Assembly: GCA_002499405.1 (NCBI GenBank)
Contig: DALH01000045.1
Span: 1-6,828, forward strand
DNA length: 6,828 nt
DNA from: Candidatus Micrarchaeota archaeon UBA95
GTDB taxonomy: Archaea; Micrarchaeota; Micrarchaeia; Norongarragalinales; Norongarragalinaceae
Direction: 5' to 3'
Of this stretch, positions 1 through 5,024 are shown piece by piece (position 1 is the first letter of the stretch; the number at the start of each line of letters is the position of its first letter). The position numbers and the translations under genes are program-made. The notes under the pieces are model-generated. The model saw nothing but the letters and a program-made list of their open reading frames with translations. It had not been told where the DNA came from and ran no database searches.

Positions 1-36
1 AACTTATTTAATTGTTTAGGCGGTTTTCGGGGGTTT
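1..36. other. short non-coding left edge with small direct and inverted repeats
   Basis: This is the DNA downstream of the UPF0147 gene. GGTTTTC occurs twice on the + strand (22-28 and 32-38), the second copy reaching into the UPF0147 stop codon. On the - strand GGGTT and AACCC can pair around a 3-base loop (about 31-43), giving a very small hairpin at the end of that gene, followed by an AT-rich stretch (1-15). It could mark the end of the transcript, but the stem is short and there is no strong U-run, so this is only a weak suggestion. Confidence 0.25.
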
Positions 37-297
37 TCAACCCTTCAATTCCTCTTCCTTCAACGCTTCCAACTCGCTTAAAATGTTCCAGATGAGCGTC
101 CTCGCGTGCGCGGGCATGTTTATGTCGTTGCTGACCGCGTCCAAGTCGTAAACCGCGGAACTCATGGCGGCTACCTTGTCCTCGTTCTCCACCAACTTTT
201 TTTTCGCGTCCGAAATTTTGGTGCGCACGTTGCGCGGCACCGCCGTGTCGTTGCTTAACTCGCTCAACATTTCAATGATTGGATCCAAATCAGTCAT
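37..297 (-). CDS. UPF0147 family protein (conserved archaeal, function unknown)
   Basis: An 86-residue acidic, helical protein that matches the small archaeal UPF0147 family in length and in its SND...P..(A/V)R motifs. The family has no established function; the protein is presumably cytosolic, since no signal or membrane segment is visible. Two halves look duplicated: residues 11-28 and 52-69 share the pattern LxxxSND...(V/M)P..(V/A)RT.I, offset by 41 residues, which suggests two helical hairpins of common origin. The ATG at 297 is preceded by a Shine-Dalgarno-like GGGGTG (305-310) with a 7-base spacer. The gene is divergent from the NlpC/P60 gene and seems to share a TATA element with it at 355-362, predicting a leader of about 36 bases. 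Family assignment is from recalled sequence character, not a search. Confidence 0.88.
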   Translation of the reverse strand: MTDLDPIIEMLSELSNDTAVPRNVRTKISDAKKKLVENEDKVAAMSSAVYDLDAVSNDINMPAHARTLIWNILSELEALKEEELKG

Positions 298-354
298 TCA
301 TAAGCACCCCGCTAAGAGTCGAAAGTAATCGCACTCAACTTATGGACGCACCCA

Positions 355-362
355 ATATAAAA
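355..362. promoter_or_regulatory. TATA element, probably bidirectional (UPF0147 and NlpC/P60 genes)
   Basis: The + strand reads ATATAAAA and the - strand TTTTATAT, so both directions resemble an archaeal TATA box. Reading +, the box centre lies 25.5 bases before the ATG at 384, the spacing expected if transcription starts at the start codon. Reading -, transcription would start near 333, leaving a leader of about 36 bases that contains the GGGGTG ribosome site of the UPF0147 gene. No other good TATA candidate is seen between the two genes. The shared use is inference. Confidence 0.55.
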
Positions 363-383
363 TCGTGTTGTTTAACGTATTTC

Positions 384-1970
384 ATGGAGTTGAACCGCGG
401 CCTGCTCGCCGGAGCCACCGTGATACTCGCCTTGTTCCTGATTTACTCGTTCTCGCCTCACACGACCGCGGAAAACCCGGAGGGAAACGCGACAATCAAG
501 GAAACGTTGTTGTCGTCGCAGGAACTCGGCGCGGCAATCCTGGAAACCTATTTCGTCGGAGGCAATTACACCGCGGCAGTCAGGACGGGTCACTCCCCCC
601 TGGACTTGTTCACTGTTTTACCGAAAGACCGCGGCTTTGAAGGGTCCTCGTCAGAGCCGCCGGCAACCCCGCAGCCAATAACTGAAAACGCTTTCTCAGA
701 CGCAGTTCCCGCGAACTCTTCCTTCAACCGCTCGGTCTCGCTCGGCGAAGGCGCGGAACCCGCGCTGTTCCTCGCCGGCGAAGGCCTGGATGGAAGCAAC
801 TGGGAGCGCGTGCTGCGCAAGATTTCCGCATTGAATTTGAATGCGAGCGAGGCGATTGCCTTGCAGGAAAAACTCAACGACTTCCTGTCCCTCGTCGCGG
901 TCTTCGGCAATTACTCGATTCTGGAGGAACTCGTGGACTACGCGAAGAACGCGACGGACGCGAAGATAATCAACCCGGACTACGACGCGGAAAAGGCAAT
1001 CAAAGAAAGAGAAGTTCCGAAGGAAATCGGGCCCGAATTTGAAGTGCCGAAAGAAATCGTTTTGAAGGTGAGCGAAACCGACCCGTTCGAATCCGAGTCA
1101 TTCATTGTTTCCTCAGCCCTGCCGTTGGGAAACATACTCATTGAGTTCAGCGGAACCGCCGAGGAAGACGTGGAATTCAACTTCCTGCAATTCAACCAAA
1201 CCTCCGCGGAATTCTATTTTGAAGCCGACCTGACCAACGAAAAATACAACGAGGAAGGACTGTTCGACTTTGACGAAAAGGAGGGAGAAGCAAAACTCGC
1301 GTTCTCCTCGTTCCCCGGCAAAGTGTTTGAGATAAGCGTGTTGCTTGAAGTGGAACACGTAAAGCCGAAGAAAGCCGAGGAAACCGGCGGATTCGTTGAA
1401 GACGAAAACGAGATAGTTTTCGAGCCGCCCGCGAAGGGGCCGCGCTCGGCCGAGCAATGCGCTGAAGACGCGGCAAAGGTTTTGGCCGAGGCAAGAAAGC
1501 ACTTGGGCAAGCCATACGTTCTTGCGTGCAACAATTACCCTGACTCTTTTTCGTGCGCGTGCTTCGTGTCCTATGCATTCCAAAAAGCGGGTTTTGACTA
1601 CTGGGGTTTCTCGCGGAGCGCTTCATTCATTTACGGCTGGGCGAGCGGGCTTGGGCAAAACGACGGTCAAGGCAACCGGAATAAAATTCACGAGCCGTAC
1701 GGCGAGGAAGTAGGCATGGGCGAGTTGGTGCCGGGCGACGTCGTGTTCTTCACGCACACATGGGACCCGCCGGGTTTTGAAAAGTGCACTCCCAAACTCG
1801 TAACGCATGTGGGCATTTACGCGGGAGATGGCAAGTTAATTCACGCGGGCGACCCGATACAGGAAATACCTTTTATGGAATACGCTACAGAAATCAGCGA
1901 CTGCGGCGACAAGATTTTTCACAGCGCGTGGCGCGTGCTGGACTCCTGCAAGACGCCCGAAGAGGAATAA
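384..1970 (+). CDS. secreted or membrane-anchored NlpC/P60 peptidase with sequon-rich N-terminal region
   Basis: A 528-residue exported protein. Residues 7-24 form a hydrophobic segment after a short Asn-Arg start, acting as signal peptide or N-terminal anchor. A long low-complexity, acidic region follows with eight N-glycosylation sequons (Asn35, 61, 111, 115, 153, 176, 189, 271) and a doubled EVPKEI (210-215, 220-225). The NlpC/P60 domain spans about 355-520: catalytic Cys391 in SCACFVSY, His475 in THVGIYAGDG, and third residue His487 in LIHAGD, 12 residues after His475 as I recall for E. coli Spr. About 30 extra residues lie between Cys391 and His475. Family members cut amide bonds of peptidoglycan stem peptides, but archaea lack that polymer, so the substrate is unknown. 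Start: the frame is open from TTG 279, but 384 is chosen because it opens directly on the hydrophobic segment and sits 25.5 bases from a TATA box. ATG 342 is a less likely alternative. Confidence 0.85.
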   Translation: MELNRGLLAGATVILALFLIYSFSPHTTAENPEGNATIKETLLSSQELGAAILETYFVGGNYTAAVRTGHSPLDLFTVLPKDRGFEGSSSEPPATPQPITENAFSDAVPANSSFNRSVSLGEGAEPALFLAGEGLDGSNWERVLRKISALNLNASEAIALQEKLNDFLSLVAVFGNYSILEELVDYAKNATDAKIINPDYDAEKAIKEREVPKEIGPEFEVPKEIVLKVSETDPFESESFIVSSALPLGNILIEFSGTAEEDVEFNFLQFNQTSAEFYFEADLTNEKYNEEGLFDFDEKEGEAKLAFSSFPGKVFEISVLLEVEHVKPKKAEETGGFVEDENEIVFEPPAKGPRSAEQCAEDAAKVLAEARKHLGKPYVLACNNYPDSFSCACFVSYAFQKAGFDYWGFSRSASFIYGWASGLGQNDGQGNRNKIHEPYGEEVGMGELVPGDVVFFTHTWDPPGFEKCTPKLVTHVGIYAGDGKLIHAGDPIQEIPFMEYATEISDCGDKIFHSAWRVLDSCKTPEEE

Positions 1971-1978
1971 GGAAAGTC

Positions 1979-2008
1979 CGCCGTCACTGCGGTATGATTT
2001 TGACGGCG
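1979..2008. terminator. perfect 8-bp inverted repeat across a convergent gene junction
   Basis: CGCCGTCA (1979-1986) and TGACGGCG (2001-2008) are exact reverse complements separated by 14 bases. The left arm contains the stop codon of spt5, and the NlpC/P60 gene stops 8 bases before the arm. A GC-rich hairpin could form in the transcript from either strand and may define or protect the 3' ends of the two convergent mRNAs. No long U-run follows on either side, so classic intrinsic termination is not clearly supported. Confidence 0.4.
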
Positions 2009-2430
2009 TTCAACTTGATGGTTACGGGGATGGGCACGGCGACCTCGATGAGTTCCACGGTAATCTCTTCCTTGTCCTCGTTCACGTGCGACACCTTAGC
2101 GCGCTCGCCCTTGAACGGCCCGCTCGTGACCTCTATGATGTCGCCCTTGTTCAAAACGATTTTCTGGGGCTTGCTTTCAAGCATTCCCTTGATTTCCTCG
2201 AACGGAATCTCGTTGCTCAAAACGCTTTTCACGTGGGGCACGTTCGTAATCAATTGCTTTGCTTCGGTCGCGTTATGCGTTTCAACTATGAGGTAGCCCT
2301 TTAGTCTGGCGGAGACGAGCAGGGCGTCAATCGGGTTGCGGCCCTCCTTCGTCGTCTTCTTCGCCTTCTCGTAAAGCATGTCTGCGACGATGCTTTCCTG
2401 TCCCGCGGTCACGCGGTAAGCCAACAACAT
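1984..2430 (-). CDS. spt5: transcription elongation factor Spt5 (archaeal NusG)
   Basis: 148 residues, the usual size of archaeal Spt5. The NGN domain covers about 1-85 (starting LLAYRVTAGQE, with GYLIVET at 45-51 and the VPHVKSVL strand at 64-71). The KOW domain covers about 92-148 (KGDIIEVTSGPFKGERAKV, then a beta-rich end). With Spt4, not in this window, the NGN domain binds the RNA polymerase clamp and closes it over DNA, raising processivity; the KOW domain contacts RNA and couples to translation. It is the last gene of ftsZ-secE-spt5, four bases after the secE stop. GAGGT (2437-2441) with a 6-base spacer fixes the ATG at 2430. In many archaea ribosomal protein L11 and L1 genes follow nusG; here the operon ends and meets a convergent gene. 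Confidence 0.95.
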   Translation of the reverse strand: MLLAYRVTAGQESIVADMLYEKAKKTTKEGRNPIDALLVSARLKGYLIVETHNATEAKQLITNVPHVKSVLSNEIPFEEIKGMLESKPQKIVLNKGDIIEVTSGPFKGERAKVSHVNEDKEEITVELIEVAVPIPVTIKLNAVKIIPQ

Positions 2431-2434
2431 CTCA

Positions 2435-2602
2435 TTACCTCAACCAATAAGCCGCCATTGTTATGACGAACCCCACGAAGCCCAGCAACGCCATGCCGAT
2501 GCCAGTAGTCAAAGCCATTTGGCGGTATTCGTGCTCCTTGGGCTTGTGCGTAATCGCTATGACGCGCTCGCTTCGCTTAACGAACTCCTTCAAGTCAAAC
2601 AA
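2435..2602 (-). CDS. secE: preprotein translocase subunit SecE (Sec61-gamma)
   Basis: A 55-residue protein filling the gap between ftsZ and spt5. A cytosolic amphipathic helix (FDLKEFVKRSERVIAI, residues 2-17) is followed by the KPKEHEY hinge (20-26) and one membrane span (about 29-52, rich in Leu, Gly, Phe, Val and Ile), ending AYWLR. This is the standard single-span archaeal SecE, which clamps SecY in the translocation channel of the cytoplasmic membrane. The start is TTG at 2602: GGGTGA (2610-2615), overlapping the ftsZ stop codon, lies 7 bases upstream, and no ATG or GTG is available before the conserved helix. The order ftsZ-secE-spt5 is a known archaeal arrangement and supports the call. 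Confidence 0.9.
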   Translation of the reverse strand: MFDLKEFVKRSERVIAITHKPKEHEYRQMALTTGIGMALLGFVGFVITMAAYWLR

Positions 2603-2615
2603 TTTTTTTTCACCC
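2603..2615 (-). promoter_or_regulatory. ribosome binding site of secE overlapping the ftsZ stop codon
   Basis: On the - strand GGGTGA (2610-2615) matches the archaeal anti-Shine-Dalgarno and contains the TGA that ends ftsZ (2610-2612). Seven bases, six of them A, separate it from the TTG at 2602. It decides the non-ATG start of secE and suggests that the two genes are translated in a coupled way. Confidence 0.7.
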
Positions 2616-3761
2616 TAAAAAGTCTAATTCCAGTTCCTCTTCCCCGTTGCCGGCGCCGGGCTCGGTCGCGAGGTTCCTGATGCCCGTAATTACAGCGAGC
2701 ACGCGCACCGCGCTCTTCTGCATTCCGCGGTCAACGGTCGCACCCCAGATAACGTGCGAATTCTTATTCATCCGCGAACTGATGCTTTGCACGGCCAACT
2801 CGGCTTCGCCGAGCGTCATGTCCTGGCCGCCCGTGATGTTAATCAACGCCTTGTCGGCCTCGGTGATGTCCAAGTCCAGCAATGGCGACGACAACGCTTT
2901 TTCGGCCGCCTCCAAAACGCGGTTGCGCTGGTCCACGTTGCTCACCTCGCCCAACCCAATCATGGCGGTCCCGCTCTTGTCAAGAATCGTGCGCATATCC
3001 GCGAAATCCAGGTTCACCAGACCCGGCTTCGTGATGAGTTCGGTAATGCCTTTAACCGCGTTGGTTAGAACCATGTCGCTCGCGCGGAACGCCACGTCCA
3101 AGGGCTGGTCCGCCACGAAATACAATAATTTGTCGTTGGGAATCGCAATAGTCGTGTCCGCCGCCGGCTTCAGTTTATCCAAGCCGTCCAAGGCGTTGCG
3201 CATGCGCTTGGAACCCTCGGAAGTGAACGGAAGGGTTACAATGGCGACTACGAGGGCCCCCGCTTCCTTGGCGATGCGCGAGATAACGGGAGCGCTGCCC
3301 GTGCCGGTTCCGCCGCCCAAGCCGCAGGTGATGAACACGAGGTCGGCGTCCTTGAGCGCTTCCTTGATTTCCTCGGCTTGCTCTTGCGCGGCGGCCTCGC
3401 CAATGGCCGGATTGCTTCCCGCACCCATGCCCCGCGTCTTGCTCTTGCCCAACAACAACTTCTTCTGTGACTTGATGCTCAACAAGTGCTGGGCATCCGT
3501 GTTCATCGCCAAGAGTTTCGCTCCCGTGATGCCCACGCTGCTCATGCGGTTAATCGTGTTGTTCCCGCTTCCACCCGTGCCCACCACGTAAATCTGGGGC
3601 GCGCTTTTTTCCAGGAAATCCATTAACTCGCGGTCTTCATCGCTCAACAGCTTGCCTGGCTCCTCTATAACGTAATCCTTCCTCTGCCCACCGAACATTT
3701 CCTCAAACTGGGGTTCACTCACTTCAATCTCACCCAAAAAAACGGGTTTCAAACCCGCCAT
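2610..3761 (-). CDS. ftsZ: cell division GTPase FtsZ
   Basis: A 383-residue tubulin-family GTPase that polymerises into the mid-cell division ring on the inner face of the membrane. Visible landmarks: an N-terminal extension of about 54 residues typical of archaeal FtsZ; the first nucleotide loop GTGGSGNN (61-68); NTDAQHL (87-93); the tubulin signature GGGTGTGSAP (149-158); the guanine-contacting region around IPND (207-210); the T7 synergy loop NLDFADM (250-256), whose Asp residues activate hydrolysis in the neighbouring subunit; and HVIWGATVD (336-344) in the C-terminal domain. A short acidic linker ends in LELDFLG, where partner-binding tails usually sit. All catalytic motifs are intact, so it should be active. 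It is the first gene of the operon with secE and spt5. GGTG (3766-3769) precedes the ATG with a short 4-base spacer. FtsZ1 versus FtsZ2 cannot be decided by eye. Confidence 0.97.
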   Translation of the reverse strand: MAGLKPVFLGEIEVSEPQFEEMFGGQRKDYVIEEPGKLLSDEDRELMDFLEKSAPQIYVVGTGGSGNNTINRMSSVGITGAKLLAMNTDAQHLLSIKSQKKLLLGKSKTRGMGAGSNPAIGEAAAQEQAEEIKEALKDADLVFITCGLGGGTGTGSAPVISRIAKEAGALVVAIVTLPFTSEGSKRMRNALDGLDKLKPAADTTIAIPNDKLLYFVADQPLDVAFRASDMVLTNAVKGITELITKPGLVNLDFADMRTILDKSGTAMIGLGEVSNVDQRNRVLEAAEKALSSPLLDLDITEADKALINITGGQDMTLGEAELAVQSISSRMNKNSHVIWGATVDRGMQKSAVRVLAVITGIRNLATEPGAGNGEEELELDFLG

Positions 3762-3804
3762 TAGACACCAACAAATTTATTAATCTTGTTTTGGGCGTTC
3801 TACC

Positions 3805-3811
3805 TTTAAAA
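3805..3811 (-). promoter_or_regulatory. TATA box of the ftsZ-secE-spt5 operon
   Basis: The - strand reads TTTTAAA, preceded by GGGAAAGGG, which fits a BRE for TFB binding. The box centre is 47 bases before the ftsZ ATG, predicting transcription from about 3782 and a leader of about 20 bases that contains the GGTG ribosome site. A second AT-rich stretch at 3772-3785 lies too close to the start codon to serve. Confidence 0.55.
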
Positions 3812-3844
3812 CCCTTTCCCGGCTGGGTCCCGCTAATTAATTGA

Positions 3845-3879
3845 GTTCTGCTAAAATATTCGCGTTCTTGCTAACAAAA
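3845..3879. repeat. two near-identical GTTCT(T)GCTAA direct repeats
   Basis: GTTCTGCTAA (3845-3854) and GTTCTTGCTAA (3864-3874) lie 19 bases apart, each followed within a few bases by a run of A. They sit between the ftsZ promoter and the 3' end of the acylphosphatase-like gene. On the - strand the stretch just past that gene's stop begins TTTTTG (3875-3880), which could act as a U-tract terminator. A regulator site upstream of ftsZ is an alternative, and chance is possible in such AT-rich DNA. Confidence 0.3.
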
Positions 3880-3880
3880 A

Positions 3881-4381
3881 TTAAGTGTGTTCGTTTAGCT
3901 GTTCAATTTGTTTAGTTAGGCTGTTTATACTAGGCGCGAGCTCGTGTAATGGCTTGATTGTTTTGGACAAGTTAAGCATTGCACCTACTCCCTTACTGGT
4001 TTGTTCAAGCATTAAAGATGCAGATAACTTTTGAAGGTCTAGGACTGCCACGGGGTGTGGATTATTTAAATCCACTAGTTCGCCTGCGGTTATGTCATTA
4101 GGTATGCTTGCATAACACTCAGAATCGGCTTGTGACAAACCGTTTAAGTATTCTAGTAACTCGGTTTTGAGTCCTGCAATAGTAGCTATATCTATTTCTG
4201 AATTTGGCGGTTTTGATTCAAAATTTATAGCTACTATTACTTTTTGTTTATTTGTTAAATCGTTTAAAGCATTACCTTTGTCTATGCTGTTCGCTATTAG
4301 AAATGAAACGATTTGGGCTCGTAGGCCGATTCGTTGAAGGTTAGATTTTTGCGAAATTAAATAAAATTTTTTGTCTACCAT
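3881..4381 (-). CDS. hypothetical protein with acylphosphatase-like N-terminal half
   Basis: A 166-residue cytosolic-looking protein. Residues 5-54 resemble the acylphosphatase fold: a first strand (KFYLIS), then LQRIGLRAQ in place of the phosphate loop VQGVGFRA with the Arg kept (Arg21), a helix, GNALN in place of GYVRN with the key Asn kept (Asn40, 19 residues after the Arg, about as in real acylphosphatases), and a strand KVIVAINFE. The Gly-rich loop is altered (QRIGL), so activity is uncertain. The second half is unrecognised: residues 117-164 look like helices with coiled-coil-like spacing. Start: the frame is open to ATG 4396, but TTTAAATA at 4409-4416 is too close for that, while ATG 4381 lies about 31 bases from the box. 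Codons and DNA are AT-rich compared with ftsZ, suggesting acquisition. The fold call is by eye and moderate. Confidence 0.6.
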   Translation of the reverse strand: MVDKKFYLISQKSNLQRIGLRAQIVSFLIANSIDKGNALNDLTNKQKVIVAINFESKPPNSEIDIATIAGLKTELLEYLNGLSQADSECYASIPNDITAGELVDLNNPHPVAVLDLQKLSASLMLEQTSKGVGAMLNLSKTIKPLHELAPSINSLTKQIEQLNEHT

Positions 4382-4408
4382 ACAACTCACAAGCATTACG
4401 CAGGCTGA

Positions 4409-4416
4409 TATTTAAA
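4409..4416 (-). promoter_or_regulatory. TATA box of the acylphosphatase-like gene
   Basis: The - strand reads TTTAAATA, close to the archaeal consensus. Its centre lies about 31 bases before ATG 4381 and only about 16 before ATG 4396, so transcription would start between the two and favour the downstream ATG with a leader of a few bases. A second AT-rich candidate, TTTTAAATAG near 4462-4471, would instead give a long leader. Confidence 0.45.
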
Positions 4417-4544
4417 CTGCATCTAAAATCATACACGATGTTACTATTGCGTAGTTATAACTATTTAAAACTATTGTTGAAAATGACCCGGAAACCCCGC
4501 TTTGCGCCCAAACTAGTTCTGCACATAAACTCGGTTGGTTGTAC

Positions 4545-4551
4545 AAAAAAA
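4545..4551 (-). terminator. U-tract terminator after the GIY-YIG gene
   Basis: Seven consecutive T on the - strand begin nine bases past the TAG stop at 4560. Archaeal RNA polymerase commonly ends transcription at such U-tracts without a hairpin. The 160 bases between the two - strand genes would then separate two transcription units, in keeping with the separate TATA box of the downstream gene. Confidence 0.4.
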
Positions 4552-4559
4552 CAATGTAG

Positions 4560-4868
4560 CTATCGGGGAGAAACTTGGTTACATTCGACCAAACCACGCT
4601 CTTTGTAAGAAGCTAGGAGTTCCTCTTCCCTGGTTTTTCGTTTATCTTCTCCGCCGGTAACTTCCTCAAACCAAAAAAAGCATTTTAATTGTTTAATTTT
4701 CAATTTTATACAAGAATTTTCTTCTGAGTTACTTAGGTGGTGCATTAATCTTTCTCTTATTTGACCAGAACCAACATAAAAAACCGTTTGATTAGTACTC
4801 AGCACATAAACTCCGTAAACGTCATTCAAGTTACTTACCTTGTTTGCAGTATACTCAATCCAATCCAT
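4560..4868 (-). CDS. small stand-alone GIY-YIG nuclease domain protein
   Basis: A 102-residue protein made almost wholly of a GIY-YIG nuclease fold. The two signature strands are YGVYVL (18-23; GVY for GIY) and FYVGSG (30-35; YVG for YIG), ten residues apart. RERLMHHLSN (38-47) carries the catalytic-type Arg and a His, REEELLASY (80-88) the metal-binding Glu, and ECN (95-97) the terminal Asn. All expected active-site positions are therefore present. GIY-YIG domains cut DNA and occur in homing endonucleases, UvrC, some restriction enzymes and small proteins of unknown role. No DNA-binding extension is visible, so target choice is unknown. It is divergent from the methyltransferase-nuclease gene with 156 bases between starts, which suggests but does not prove a joint role. 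GGGTGA (4875-4880) with a 6-base spacer fixes the ATG. Confidence 0.8.
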   Translation of the reverse strand: MDWIEYTANKVSNLNDVYGVYVLSTNQTVFYVGSGQIRERLMHHLSNSEENSCIKLKIKQLKCFFWFEEVTGGEDKRKTREEELLASYKERGLVECNQVSPR

Positions 4869-4901
4869 TTTATTTCACCCGCCTTTTCCTCCAAGTCCGA
4901 G

Positions 4902-4909
4902 TATAAAAA
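4902..4909 (-). promoter_or_regulatory. TATA box and BRE of the GIY-YIG gene
   Basis: The - strand reads TTTTTATA, directly preceded by GAAAAGG (4910-4916), a good BRE. The box centre is 37 bases before the ATG at 4868, so transcription near 4879-4880 would leave a leader of about 11 bases holding the GGGTGA ribosome site. Confidence 0.55.
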
Positions 4910-4927
4910 CCTTTTCATAGCCCCGGC

Positions 4928-4960
4928 TTTGTAGCAGAAGTCGATTTTGTAGCAAAAATC
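4928..4960. repeat. pair of 15-bp direct repeats, 18-bp period, between divergent promoters
   Basis: TTTGTAGCAGAAGTC (4928-4942) and TTTGTAGCAAAAATC (4946-4960) differ at only two positions. They lie between the divergent promoters of the GIY-YIG and methyltransferase-nuclease genes. Restriction-modification systems are often controlled by a regulator bound at such repeated sites, but no controller gene is visible here. A regulatory role is inference. Confidence 0.45.
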
Positions 4961-4986
4961 CAAAACCAGCTCAAAAACGGGTTTGG
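4960..4986. repeat. imperfect inverted repeat upstream of the methyltransferase-nuclease promoter
   Basis: CCAAAACC (4960-4967) and GGGTTTGG (4979-4986) pair with one mismatch around an 11-base centre. The element ends 10 bases before the TATA box of the methyltransferase-nuclease gene, a suitable place for an operator. It directly follows the 15-bp direct repeats. Confidence 0.3.
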
Positions 4987-4995
4987 CTTACTTCC

Positions 4996-5003
4996 TTAAA
5001 TAA
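4996..5003 (+). promoter_or_regulatory. TATA box of the methyltransferase-nuclease gene
   Basis: TTAAATAA is centred 25.5 bases before ATG 5025, exactly the offset seen for the NlpC/P60 gene, which points to a leaderless mRNA beginning at that ATG. The alternative GTG start at 5004 touches the box and could not lie in the transcript. Confidence 0.55.
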
Positions 5004-5024
5004 GTGGTAGGCATTTATGAAAGT

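Noticed and set aside
279..383. Extension of the NlpC/P60 protein to TTG 279 or ATG 342
   Set aside because: The longer start overlaps the divergent UPF0147 gene and lies before the only good TATA box; the extra residues are polar and would bury the signal segment.
1113..1626. Several long - strand frames opposite the NlpC/P60 gene
   Set aside because: They are shadows of a gene with an intact catalytic triad. Their products are Arg- and Ser-rich low-complexity sequence without known motifs.
2647..3591. 314-codon frame on the + strand opposite ftsZ
   Set aside because: It is the antisense shadow of ftsZ, whose catalytic motifs are all intact. The frame stays open because of the GC-rich third positions of the real gene.
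4412..4597. 61-codon frame on the - strand overlapping the end of the GIY-YIG gene
   Set aside because: It overlaps a gene with clear motifs in another frame, has no ribosome site or TATA at the right distance, and its product matches nothing recognised. The TATA boxes and U-tract lie inside it.
5004..5024. GTG start for the methyltransferase-nuclease protein
   Set aside because: It adjoins the TATA box and would lie upstream of the expected transcription start. The conserved methyltransferase start (NAIYEGDNLEIM) follows ATG 5025 directly.
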